A stretch of DNA of 5,827 bases from Deltaproteobacteria bacterium (GCA_030698575.1 JAUYMQ010000177.1:1-5827), one strand, 5' to 3'; positions 1-5,813 are shown, counted from the first letter of the stretch. Numbers and translations: made by a program. Notes: a model not told the origin generated them from the letters alone.

Positions 1-20
1 CGGCCCTCCTCGCAATGACA
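1..20 (-). repeat. Edge of a dispersed GTCATTGCGAGGAG-type repeat (partial)
   Basis: Read on the minus strand, the first 20 bases give TGTCATTGCGAGGAGGGCCG. This resembles a palindromic intergenic repeat family, with a core like GTCATTGCGAGGAG, that I recall from many bacterial genomes. Only one edge is inside the window, so the partner arm cannot be seen. The match is from memory and short, so it is tentative. Confidence 0.35.
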
Positions 21-92
21 TGCGAGCGCAATTGCATATGGGGACGGGACCCGTCGAGCACGGGAAGGCCGCGCCCCAACAAGGAGAAGATC

Positions 93-659
93 ATGCGACT
101 GGAACCCATAGAGAAACCGAAGGGACTCATGCTGCGGATTGCCTACTGGGCGTCGAAGCGGCGACTCGGAAAGGTCATGAGCCCGATGAAGGTCGTCTAT
201 GCGCGTATCCCCGGCGTCCTCAAGGTGTCTTACGATCTGGCGACCTTCGAGGAAAAGGGGATCAAGCTCGATCCCGCGCTAAAGCTCCTGGTCAAGTCCG
301 TTACCGCGCAGATCAACGAGTGCGGCTTCTGCATGGACATCGCCGAGGCGATCGCCGTCCAGCAGCACATCGGCCTCGAGAAGTTCCACGCGCTCATGGA
401 CTACAAGACCGATCCGCGGTTCACGGAGCGCGAGCGGGCCGCCCTGGCCTACGCCGAAGAGGCCACCCGCAACAAGCGCGTGAGCGACGAGACCTTCGAG
501 ACTCTTCGCAAGCACTTCAACGAGCGCGAGATCGTGGAGATCACATGGGTCAATGCACTGGAGAACTACTACAACCTGATCAGCATCCCGCTGGGACTCG
601 AGTCCGACGGGCTGTGCGCCATCGCCCAGACCCGCGCGACAGAGCGCGGCGCCGCTTGA
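93..659 (+). CDS. Carboxymuconolactone decarboxylase / AhpD-like family protein
   Basis: This 188-residue protein has the all-helical AhpD/carboxymuconolactone decarboxylase fold. The start at 93 is chosen because AAGGAGA (81-87) lies just upstream; an in-frame start at 15 would add 26 unconserved residues. The family signature is around residues 66-94: a C-x2-C pair (C77, C80) in INECGFCMDIAEA, followed by the conserved ERAALAYAEEAT segment (114-125) and the C-terminal EIVEITWVNALENYYNLI segment (147-164). In peroxidase-type members the CxxC pair is redox active and helped by a histidine four residues after the second Cys; here that position is Ala84. The protein may therefore be a thiol-redox or oxidoreductase-like member rather than a true alkylhydroperoxidase, and substrate cannot be assigned. 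It is probably cytoplasmic and is the first gene of a same-strand run. Family confidence is high, exact function low. Confidence 0.88.
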   Translation: MRLEPIEKPKGLMLRIAYWASKRRLGKVMSPMKVVYARIPGVLKVSYDLATFEEKGIKLDPALKLLVKSVTAQINECGFCMDIAEAIAVQQHIGLEKFHALMDYKTDPRFTERERAALAYAEEATRNKRVSDETFETLRKHFNEREIVEITWVNALENYYNLISIPLGLESDGLCAIAQTRATERGAA

Positions 660-685
660 TCGAGGCCCCCCAATCGCGCTAGAAA

Positions 686-720
686 CGAGACCCCGCGCCC
701 GCCGGCGCCTCCAGGTCTCG
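686..720 (+). other. Nested inverted repeat upstream of the glycosylase gene
   Basis: CGAGACC (686-692) pairs perfectly with GGTCTCG (714-720). Inside it GCGCC (695-699) pairs with GGCGC (704-708), leaving a 4-nt loop. The structure fills most of the 63-bp gap between two genes and ends two bases before the ATG at 723. There is no T-tract, so it does not look like an intrinsic terminator. It could limit ribosome access to the next gene or act as an intercistronic mRNA structure; this is inference. Confidence 0.4.
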
Positions 721-722
721 CG

Positions 723-1709
723 ATGCACCGTCCGAAAAACAAGGCTGCCGCAGTTCCCGTCGCCCGTCATCGCGCGGCCTTTCGCATGCTGCTTGCCGGG
801 CCCACCGATTTCGATCGCTGTGTTCACCGCTACAGGGCTTTTGGAACCGACGAGGCTAACCGGCTGGACGAGGCGGGCGTGCTGCAGTTCGCGCGCGTGT
901 TCCCGGAGGGGCGCTTTCTTGTGCGCGTTGCCGGCACGGGCGGGCTCGCAGCGCCGGCGGCGCGCGTGACCATCCTCGGCACGAGCGAGCCGGGTCCGGC
1001 CATCCGGCGCCGCGTTCGCGACGAGGTTCGCTGGCGGCTAGGCGGCGCCTTCGACCTCCGGCCCTTCTACCGCCGGGCGCGCCGCGACCCCGTGCTGGCG
1101 CAACTGGTCCGGCGGTTCCGGGGGTACCGGCCGCCGCTGGTCACTGACCCCTTCGAATCGCTCGTCACGAGCATCTCGGCACAGCAGATCAATCTGGCCT
1201 TCGCCGCCACCACGCGCAGCCGCCTCGTGCGCGCCTATGGGCCCGCCGTGCAGACGCCCCAGGGAGAGCGGTTTCATGCCTTCCCCCGGCCCGAGGATCT
1301 GGCGCGAGTGCGCGAACCGCGTCTCCGGGCGATGCAATTCAGTGGCACGAAGACGAGGGCGATCCTGGGGCTCGCACGGGCGGCCGGGCGGGGCGAGGTG
1401 CCACTGGATGATCTTTCGGGGTGGGACGACGCGCGCATCCAGGAGTGTCTCACGGCGCAGTTCGGCATCGGGCGCTGGACCGTCGACTGGTTCCTCTCGC
1501 GCGCGCTCGGGCGGCCGGATGCCTGGCCGGCCGGGGATCTCGGCGTGCGCAAGGCGGTGTCGTGGTATTACTTCAAGAGGAACGACCAGAGCGAGGACCG
1601 GGTGCGCGAGTTTGGTGAGCGCTTCGGCGAGCATCGAAATCTGGCGGCGCACTATCTTCTGGTGGGCTGGGCCACCGAGCGGCGCGAGGCGCGCGCCGCG
1701 ATGAAGTGA
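723..1709 (+). CDS. DNA-3-methyladenine glycosylase, AlkA-type (HhH-GPD superfamily)
   Basis: This 328-residue protein is predicted to excise alkylated bases (3-methyladenine and related lesions) in base excision repair in the cytoplasm. Residues about 20-130 form the variable N-terminal domain of AlkA-like enzymes. The HhH-GPD core starts at DPFESLVTSISAQQIN (142-157). The helix-hairpin-helix is LTAQFGIGRWTVDWF (243-257), and the following GRPDAWPAGDLGVRKA (263-278) carries Asp272 at the place of the catalytic aspartate (Asp238 in E. coli AlkA). No C-terminal Cys cluster of the MutY/Nth type is present, as expected for AlkA. ATG 723 has no good Shine-Dalgarno and sits right after an inverted repeat; a second in-frame ATG at 786 is an alternative but also lacks one. 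It lies 63 bp after the CMD-family gene and 26 bp before the most likely start of the thioesterase gene. Length and motif order fit an intact gene. An exact orthologue name is not assigned because the lesion range cannot be read from sequence. Confidence 0.9.
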   Translation: MHRPKNKAAAVPVARHRAAFRMLLAGPTDFDRCVHRYRAFGTDEANRLDEAGVLQFARVFPEGRFLVRVAGTGGLAAPAARVTILGTSEPGPAIRRRVRDEVRWRLGGAFDLRPFYRRARRDPVLAQLVRRFRGYRPPLVTDPFESLVTSISAQQINLAFAATTRSRLVRAYGPAVQTPQGERFHAFPRPEDLARVREPRLRAMQFSGTKTRAILGLARAAGRGEVPLDDLSGWDDARIQECLTAQFGIGRWTVDWFLSRALGRPDAWPAGDLGVRKAVSWYYFKRNDQSEDRVREFGERFGEHRNLAAHYLLVGWATERREARAAMK

Positions 1710-1720
1710 GGCAATCTGAT

Positions 1721-1726
1721 GAAGGG
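1721..1726 (+). promoter_or_regulatory. Shine-Dalgarno that decides the thioesterase start
   Basis: GAAGGG at 1721-1726 lies nine bases before GTG 1736. The competing GTG at 1706 overlaps the glycosylase stop codon and has no comparable site. The residues after GTG 1736 (AKLTAEEVQAFL) also read like the usual N-terminus of this family, so 1736 is preferred. Confidence 0.5.
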
Positions 1727-1735
1727 TGCAATGCC

Positions 1736-2164
1736 GTGGCGAAGCTGACCGCAGAAGAGGTGCAGGCGTTTCTGAAGCGGGACTTTCCCCAGACCACTTC
1801 CATCGTCGAGAGCATCGGTGACGGGACCGCGACGGTTCGCCAGAAGATCACCGAGGCCAACCTCCGGCCGGGGAACACCGTGTCGGGGCCGACGCTCATG
1901 GCGCTGGCCGACCATGCGACCTACGTCGTTCTGCTTTCGCAAATCGGCATCGTGCCGCTCGCCGTCACCACCAACCTGAACATCACCTTCATGCGGAAGC
2001 TGGCGCCGGGCGCGGATCTCCTGGCGACCGCGAAGCTCCTGAAGCTCGGCGCCCGCCTGGCGGTCGCCGAAGTGCATCTTCGTTCGGCCGAGTCTCCCGA
2101 CATCCTCGCGCAAGCCACTGTCACCTACTCGATCCCGCCGGGCGTTCGCCGGGAGCCGGAATGA
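1736..2164 (+). CDS. PaaI-like hotdog-fold thioesterase
   Basis: From GTG 1736 this encodes 142 residues, the normal size of a single hotdog domain. The central helix region LRPGNTVSGPTLMALADHA (43-61) is the PaaI/4HBT signature; Asp59 in LAD corresponds to the catalytic acidic residue of PaaI-type acyl-CoA thioesterases. The strand segment NLNITFMRKLAPG (80-92) and the following beta-strands to YSIPP (131-135) complete the fold. Members hydrolyse acyl- or aryl-CoA thioesters, usually as homotetramers in the cytoplasm; the acyl group here cannot be predicted. The stop codon overlaps the next gene in ATGA (2161-2164), so the two are probably translationally coupled. An upstream GTG at 1706 would add ten residues and overlap the glycosylase stop. 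Confidence 0.87.
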   Translation: MAKLTAEEVQAFLKRDFPQTTSIVESIGDGTATVRQKITEANLRPGNTVSGPTLMALADHATYVVLLSQIGIVPLAVTTNLNITFMRKLAPGADLLATAKLLKLGARLAVAEVHLRSAESPDILAQATVTYSIPPGVRREPE

Positions 2165-3201
2165 CCAAGGATCTCCGGGAAAACCGGCGTACGCGCCCGT
2201 TCGGGGCGCCGTTCGTCCTCCTGGTCTTGCTCGCCACGCCCACCCCGATGCTCGCTTGGGGACTCGCGGCGCACACGATGATCACCCGCCAGGCCGTCGA
2301 AGCCTGCCCCGAACCGCTGCGCGCCGATCTGCGCGCCCACCGCGAAGAGTTGGTCGAACGATCGCTCGAGCCCGACACGCGCCTTCGCAAACGAGACGGC
2401 CGGCGCGAGAACGTCCGCCACTTCCTGAACCTCGAGATTCTCGACGGCCCGCCCTTCACGAATATTCCCGCCGATGAGAAAGCGGCGCGCGATCGTTACG
2501 GCGCACAGCGCCTGAACCGGGCGGGAAAGCTCCCCTGGAGCGCTGCGCGGGTCTATGCCGATCTCGTGGCGGCGCTGCACAAGGGCGAGCGTGAACGCGC
2601 GATCATTCTCATGGGCCACCTGGCGCACTACGCTTCCGACGCCCGCTCGCCGCTCCATTCGACGACGAACTACGACGGCCGCCGCACGGGGAACGATGGC
2701 ATCCACCGCCTGTACGAGAGTGCAATGGTGCAGAAGCGGGCCAAGTTCTTTCGGGAGGAGAAGCGCGCGAGGCAGGTGGCCGAGGCGCGCATCGAGAATG
2801 TGGCAGGGCGCATGCTCGAGGTTTTGCGCGAGGGGCACGCGGGGGTCGATGCCATTCTGGCGGCTGACGATCGGTCGCGCCGGGCAGGCAAGCCCGGAAC
2901 CGGCGCCTATCTCGACGCGCTCTTCGACGAGGTCGGCGCATCTGCCCGGGATCGGATGCGCAAGGCTGCGCGTGATGTGGCGGCGCTGTGGACGAGCGCT
3001 TGGCTGGAGGCGGGAAGGGTGCGGCTAGCGGATGGGGGCGACGGGCGCGGGGCGCGAATTCGCTGGGCTGGCTGCGGCTCGTCCGGCGATCCCGCGGCCG
3101 CGGCAGAGACGGCGGAAGGAGCAGGCGAGGCAGCGCTCGAGATCGGCGGTCTTGGGGAAGTCGTCCTCGCGGGCGACGTTCTGAGCGGAATCGGCCAGTA
3201 G
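2161..3201 (+). CDS. Exported S1/P1 nuclease-type or zinc-dependent phospholipase C-fold hydrolase
   Basis: This 346-residue protein has an N-terminal signal peptide: basic RENRRTR, hydrophobic core around 16-28, then MLA before Trp33. In the S1/P1 nuclease and zinc phospholipase C superfamily the new N-terminal Trp itself binds zinc, so cleavage at Ala32-Trp33 fits. The full three-zinc ligand set can be placed: Trp33, His38, Asp72, His87, then His156-x3-Asp160-x5-His166, and His182-x3-Glu186 (GIHRLYES). The W-H and D-H spacings match S1-type enzymes, while the last H-x3-E resembles phospholipase C. Whether the substrate is nucleic acid or phospholipid is unresolved. The recognisable domain ends near residue 285; the last ~58 residues are Ala/Gly-rich and lie opposite the 3' end of the minus-strand nuclease-like gene. 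The start overlaps the upstream stop (ATGA), with GGGAG at 2151-2155 as ribosome site. Likely periplasmic or secreted. Confidence 0.85.
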   Translation: MTKDLRENRRTRPFGAPFVLLVLLATPTPMLAWGLAAHTMITRQAVEACPEPLRADLRAHREELVERSLEPDTRLRKRDGRRENVRHFLNLEILDGPPFTNIPADEKAARDRYGAQRLNRAGKLPWSAARVYADLVAALHKGERERAIILMGHLAHYASDARSPLHSTTNYDGRRTGNDGIHRLYESAMVQKRAKFFREEKRARQVAEARIENVAGRMLEVLREGHAGVDAILAADDRSRRAGKPGTGAYLDALFDEVGASARDRMRKAARDVAALWTSAWLEAGRVRLADGGDGRGARIRWAGCGSSGDPAAAAETAEGAGEAALEIGGLGEVVLAGDVLSGIGQ

Positions 3202-4125
3202 CGCCTGCATGTCGCGAACGCTTCCCAGGATAGACGCCCGCGCGGCTTCGAGGTCGGCGCCGCTCACCGCCAGGCGGCGCTCGTCGCCGTCGATGAGCGA
3301 GAGATCGATGATGCGCAGCCGGTCGAGCGGAACTTGCCAGGTGGCCATGGCATAGAGGGCCTGGGTCGCCGTCTGCAGTTGCTCGTCCTTCCGCTCGGCG
3401 CCCGCCCGGCCGGTGCGCCAGTTCGCCAGCACTACGCTCCCCTCATCGCCGCGGTATGCGGCGTCGATCTGGACCCACGCCCGCACCGTCATATCCCCGA
3501 GATCGAGCGGAAATCCACGAGGTTCGCCGGCGTCGAGCCACATGGCCGGAGGCACGGCGCGCAGGCGCCGGTAGAGCGGCGAGGCGTAAAAGCCCCGCAG
3601 GCAGCCATCGACGATCGCCGCCGTGGCGCGCCACTCCGCGGGCGAGACGGGCAGCGCGAACTCGTGCTCGAAGAGCCCGACGCGCCGCTTGGGATCGGCG
3701 CGGTTCTGCCGGCGCTTCGAGGCGATCCAATCGGCGCGCATGCGGGCAAGCGTTATCTCGACGACCTCGTCGGGGGGGAGGACGGAACGGCCGTTGCGAA
3801 GATGCGCGATGCTGCGGCCGATGGCCTCGTGCACCACTGTGCCGGCCCACATCTGCCGCGTCTTGAGGTTCTTGAGGACGTACAGCTCGCGCGCGCGGGG
3901 CGTAGCGGTGACGCTCCATCCGCCCCACATGCCGTAGTGCGTGTAATAGTATTTGCGCGCGCACTCGCGCAGCACCCGGTCGCGCGAAAGCGACCAGGAG
4001 AACTCGTTCCGAAGGGGGGAAGCGCAGGAGGCCGGCGAACGCCGCGCGGGCCGCGATGCCGGGTGTGCCGGCGCCGTGCGAGACGGAGAACGGGCGGGCG
4101 CGGTGGCGAGTTCAGAGGACTTCAT
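3025..4125 (-). CDS. PD-(D/E)XK (RecB/Cas4-like) family protein with Fe-S cysteine cluster and degenerate active site
   Basis: From the ATG at 4125 this encodes 366 residues. The domain begins near residue 42 with SWSLSRDRVLRECARKYYY, carrying Cys55. A RecB/Cas4 motif I histidine follows in GTVVHEAIGR (His99). Motif II gives Asp221 in VQIDAAY. The C-terminus has C-x2-C-x5-C (Cys332, Cys335, Cys341; CLACSFRRLC), so with Cys55 the four ligands of a Cas4/AddB-type 4Fe-4S cluster are present. The family's catalytic DWKTG or DYKTG reads Asn235-Trp-Arg237-Thr-Gly here, and the QxxxY motif reads Gln251-TAT-Gln255. DNA cleavage is therefore doubtful; a structural or DNA-binding role is possible. In-frame ATGs at 4155 and 4245 would give 376 or 406 residues. 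No start has a clear Shine-Dalgarno, and the first ~40 residues are low-complexity Ala/Pro/Ser/Arg, so the start is uncertain. The gene converges on and overlaps the S1/P1-type gene by 177 bp. No RecB, AddA or Cas partner is adjacent. Confidence 0.82.
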   Translation of the reverse strand: MKSSELATAPARSPSRTAPAHPASRPARRSPASCASPLRNEFSWSLSRDRVLRECARKYYYTHYGMWGGWSVTATPRARELYVLKNLKTRQMWAGTVVHEAIGRSIAHLRNGRSVLPPDEVVEITLARMRADWIASKRRQNRADPKRRVGLFEHEFALPVSPAEWRATAAIVDGCLRGFYASPLYRRLRAVPPAMWLDAGEPRGFPLDLGDMTVRAWVQIDAAYRGDEGSVVLANWRTGRAGAERKDEQLQTATQALYAMATWQVPLDRLRIIDLSLIDGDERRLAVSGADLEAARASILGSVRDMQALLADSAQNVAREDDFPKTADLERCLACSFRRLCRGRGIAGRAAASPANSRPAPVAPIR

Positions 4126-4155
4126 GGAAGGGAGAATAGGGGAGGGGTGTGACAT

Positions 4156-4169
4156 GGGGCAGGCGTGAC
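4156..4169 (+). repeat. Degenerate copy of the GGGGTCAGGCGTGAC repeat
   Basis: GGGGCAGGCGTGAC matches the core of the left arm of the 4502-4601 element (GGGGTCAGGCGTGAC) except for one missing T, in the same orientation. It lies directly upstream of an alternative ATG (4155) for the minus-strand nuclease-like gene and on the 5' side of the DinB remnant. A chance 14-base match with one gap to a nearby element seems unlikely, but it could be a short coincidence in GC-rich DNA. Confidence 0.45.
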
Positions 4170-4250
4170 CTCGGGGGGGAGGGCGTCCGACCAACCCACC
4201 GCGCTTGCCCCGCCACGGCGCGCTCGAACCGGTCCGTGATACCATTCGGT

Positions 4251-4520
4251 ATCCAGGACGACCGGATTTCGATGGATGGCACGATCGAGCGCTGGGCGGC
4301 GCGGATAACGGATGCGACGCTCGCGGGCATCCTCGAATACATGAGCATCGTCAATCCCGCGCCGCGGCGCTACGACTACTGGCTCGCGGTGACGCACTTC
4401 TTCAATCACCACACACACCATCGCGGCCAGCTCACAACCTTGCTCTCGCAGTGTGGCAAAGACTACGGTGTGACCGATCTGATCTCGTTGCCCGGAGTTC
4501 AGAACCGGGGTCAGGCGTGA
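4251..4520 (+). pseudogene. DinB-family (YfiT-like) protein remnant, N-terminal half missing
   Basis: DinB-like sequence starts around IQDDRI at 4251. The strongest part is THFFNHHTHHRGQLTTLLSQ followed by DYGVTDLISLPG, which is the last helix and tail of DinB four-helix proteins. Those proteins are usually about 150-170 residues and bind a metal with three His, one in the N-terminal half and two in the H-x3-H region. Here only about 80 residues remain, so the first two helices and the first His are absent. I found no matching N-terminal half in the other + frames of 4126-4260. The frame is open from a GTG at 4149, and ATG 4272 could start a short product, but no convincing ribosome site is present. 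The last residues (NRGQA) and the stop at 4518-4520 come from the palindromic element, so the 3' end has also been altered. A short expressed protein cannot be excluded. Confidence 0.7.
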
Positions 4521-4601
4521 CTTTCGTGACTTGTTGGCCTTCGGGGAGCGGGCGTGGTGGTTAAATAAAATAAGTCAATACGTCACGCCTGACCCCGGTT
4601 C
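4502..4601. mobile_element. 100-bp palindromic REP/MITE-like element
   Basis: GAACCGGGGTCAGGCGTGAC (4502-4521) is the perfect 20-bp reverse complement of 4582-4601. After a short unpaired stretch the pairing resumes with TGACTT (4527-4532) against AAGTCA (4572-4577), so imperfect arms run about 33 bases each. The interior is partly GC-rich and partly very AT-rich (4561-4580 has only two G/C), which is unlike the surrounding DNA. It encodes nothing. Such GGGGTCAGG-type ends recall non-autonomous repeats mobilised by REP-associated (IS200-like) tyrosine transposases, but no transposase is in the window and this link is from memory. No convincing target duplication is seen. It overlaps the DinB stop codon and ends 29 bp before the phytochelatin synthase-like gene. 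Confidence 0.7.
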
Positions 4602-4630
4602 GCCCGAAAATTGGCTGCGAGGGATACGCC

Positions 4631-5356
4631 ATGAAACGAACACTGAGAGTCGCCAGCATCGGCTTCGCAATTCTGCTGCTGGTGGCCGCCGCGGGCGTCT
4701 GGCACATGGCCTTCCGCACTCCGCCGGTCGATCTTCTGCCGCTTCCCGAAGATCTCGTTGCCATCGAGACAGCCCCTGGCCAGCAGCTACTGGCTGAAAG
4801 CCGCTTCACCGCTGATCACGCAAGTCTTGCCGGGAGCTTCGTATCGCAATCGCGCCGCGGTTTCTGCGGCGTTGCCACCTCCGTTGCCGTTCTGAACGCG
4901 CTCCGCCGCCCCGAACCGCCAATTACCCAGTCGACCTTCTTCACCGATGCCGCGCGGGAGGTGCGCGGCCCGCTCCAGGTGAGCCTTGGCGGCATGACCC
5001 TGGGCCAGCTCGGCGATCTTCTCCGCGCGCATGGACTGGACGTCACCGTCTACTACGCATCGGAGACGGGCATCCTCTCCTTTCGATCCGTCGCGCGAGA
5101 GAACCTGACGACCAGCGGAGATTACCTGCTGGTGAACTATCAGCGCGCGGAGCTCGGGCAAGGCGAGACGGGGCATATCTCGCCCGTCGCGGCTTACCAC
5201 GCCGCAACCGACCGCTTTCTCATCCTCGATGCCGCCGCCTACAAGTATCCCCCGGTCTGGGTGGGCGCCGAAGCGCTCTGGCGCGCGATGAACACGATCG
5301 ACCCCTCGTCCAGTCGAAGCCGCGGATTCGTCGTCGTTCGCGAAGGAATCTCGTGA
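4631..5356 (+). CDS. Bacterial phytochelatin synthase homologue, membrane-anchored (papain-like C83 peptidase)
   Basis: This 241-residue protein starts with a basic MKRTLR and a hydrophobic segment (about 9-23), a signal anchor or uncleaved signal that would place the catalytic domain in the periplasm. The rest matches the N-terminal catalytic domain of phytochelatin synthases: Gln73 six residues before Cys79 in QSRRGFCGVATSVAVLNAL (oxyanion Gln and nucleophile), His182 in GHISPVAAYH and Asp200 in FLILDAAAYKYPPVWV. The Gln-Cys and His-Asp spacings (6 and 18) equal those of the plant enzyme. The eukaryotic Cys-rich C-terminal domain is absent, as in bacterial homologues such as the Nostoc one. 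Such proteins cleave glycine from glutathione to give gamma-glutamylcysteine, some with weak phytochelatin synthesis; the role may be thiol turnover or metal handling. Start 4631 has GAGGGA (4619-4624) seven bases... that is, six bases upstream. The 100-bp repeat lies just 5', so the promoter region may have been changed by it. Confidence 0.88.
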   Translation: MKRTLRVASIGFAILLLVAAAGVWHMAFRTPPVDLLPLPEDLVAIETAPGQQLLAESRFTADHASLAGSFVSQSRRGFCGVATSVAVLNALRRPEPPITQSTFFTDAAREVRGPLQVSLGGMTLGQLGDLLRAHGLDVTVYYASETGILSFRSVARENLTTSGDYLLVNYQRAELGQGETGHISPVAAYHAATDRFLILDAAAYKYPPVWVGAEALWRAMNTIDPSSSRSRGFVVVREGIS

Positions 5357-5396
5357 TGCGGCTCCAGCTCGTCCACCCCGCTCGTTGATTGCGCTC

Positions 5397-5403
5397 AAGG
5401 AGG
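5397..5403 (+). promoter_or_regulatory. Strong Shine-Dalgarno for the membrane-protein gene
   Basis: AAGGAGG at 5397-5403 is six bases before ATG 5410. It decides between that start and an in-frame upstream one at 5389, which would place the Shine-Dalgarno inside the coding sequence. Confidence 0.7.
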
Positions 5404-5409
5404 CACGGC

Positions 5410-5802
5410 ATGGCTCATGATCGTCAGAAATCGCTCCGGATTGCGCTGGTCGTCTTCGGGATTGCCTTCTTGCTGGTCTATCCGCTTATGTTCATCTGGC
5501 CCTCCGGCTGGGCGTGGCAGCCCGGCCAGCACGAGTACGAGCAGATGATCGTCGGCATCTACGCAACGCTCGGCATCTTCGTCTTGCGGGCATCGCGAAA
5601 CCCCGAAGCGCATCTGAGCCTCATCTGGTTCACCGTCTGGTCCAGCGTCGTCCACGGAGGCATCATGGCCGTGCAGGCCAACGTCGATCCGAAGGATCGC
5701 GGTCATCTGCCGGGAGACGTGGCGGCGCTTTTCCTCGTCGCGATCGTGCTCGGTGTTCTCACGCCGCGCGGCGTCGTCTCACGCCCGAGTGGCTCGGCGT
5801 GA
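5410..5802 (+). CDS. Four-helix membrane protein, DUF6632-like
   Basis: This 130-residue protein has four hydrophobic segments: roughly LRIALVVFGIAFLLVYPL (10-27), QMIVGIYATLGIFVL (45-59), SLIWFTVWSSVVHGGIM (71-87) and VAALFLVAIVLGVL (104-117). The first loop contains a conserved-looking YEQMIVGIYATLG, and the third helix contains WSSVVHGGIMAVQA. This pattern resembles small uncharacterised membrane proteins grouped as DUF6632; that name is from memory and the function is unknown. The gene follows the phytochelatin synthase homologue after 53 bp on the same strand, so co-transcription is plausible, but no functional link can be shown. Composition and length give no sign of truncation. Confidence 0.78.
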   Translation: MAHDRQKSLRIALVVFGIAFLLVYPLMFIWPSGWAWQPGQHEYEQMIVGIYATLGIFVLRASRNPEAHLSLIWFTVWSSVVHGGIMAVQANVDPKDRGHLPGDVAALFLVAIVLGVLTPRGVVSRPSGSA

Positions 5803-5813
5803 CGGACGTCACG
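5798..5813 (+). other. Short inverted repeat at the 3' end of the membrane-protein gene
   Basis: CGTGACG (5798-5804) and CGTCACG (5807-5813) are perfect inverted repeats separated by two bases and overlapping the stop codon (5800-5802). As RNA this would give a six-base-pair stem with a four-base loop. No T-run follows before the window ends, so an intrinsic terminator is not supported. Confidence 0.3.

Noticed and set aside
15-43. ATGACA (15-20) as a -35 box for the first gene
   Set aside because: The bases at proper spacing (TATGGG/ATGGGG) are poor -10 matches and the sequence may belong to a repeat edge.
686-720. Intrinsic terminator between the first two genes
   Set aside because: The stem is followed by the ATG of the next gene, not by a T-run.
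1038-1652. Long minus-strand open frame opposite the glycosylase gene
   Set aside because: It has no recognisable motif and is rich in Arg/Pro/Ala, as expected for the antisense of a GC-rich gene; the + strand carries clear HhH-GPD motifs.
3334-4152. Long + strand open frame opposite the nuclease-like gene
   Set aside because: The translation is low-complexity Arg/Gly/Ala sequence without family features, whereas the minus strand has motif I, motif II and the Fe-S cysteines.
4561-4571. Possible -10 box (TAAAAT at 4566-4571) for the phytochelatin synthase-like gene
   Set aside because: No -35-like hexamer occurs at 16-18 bp spacing (the region is GGGGAG), and the AT-rich stretch is part of the repeat element.
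4490-4606. GCCCG at 4490-4494 and 4602-4606 as a target-site duplication of the 100-bp element
   Set aside because: The left copy is seven bases away from the inverted repeat while the right copy abuts it, and a 5-base match is expected by chance in this GC-rich DNA.
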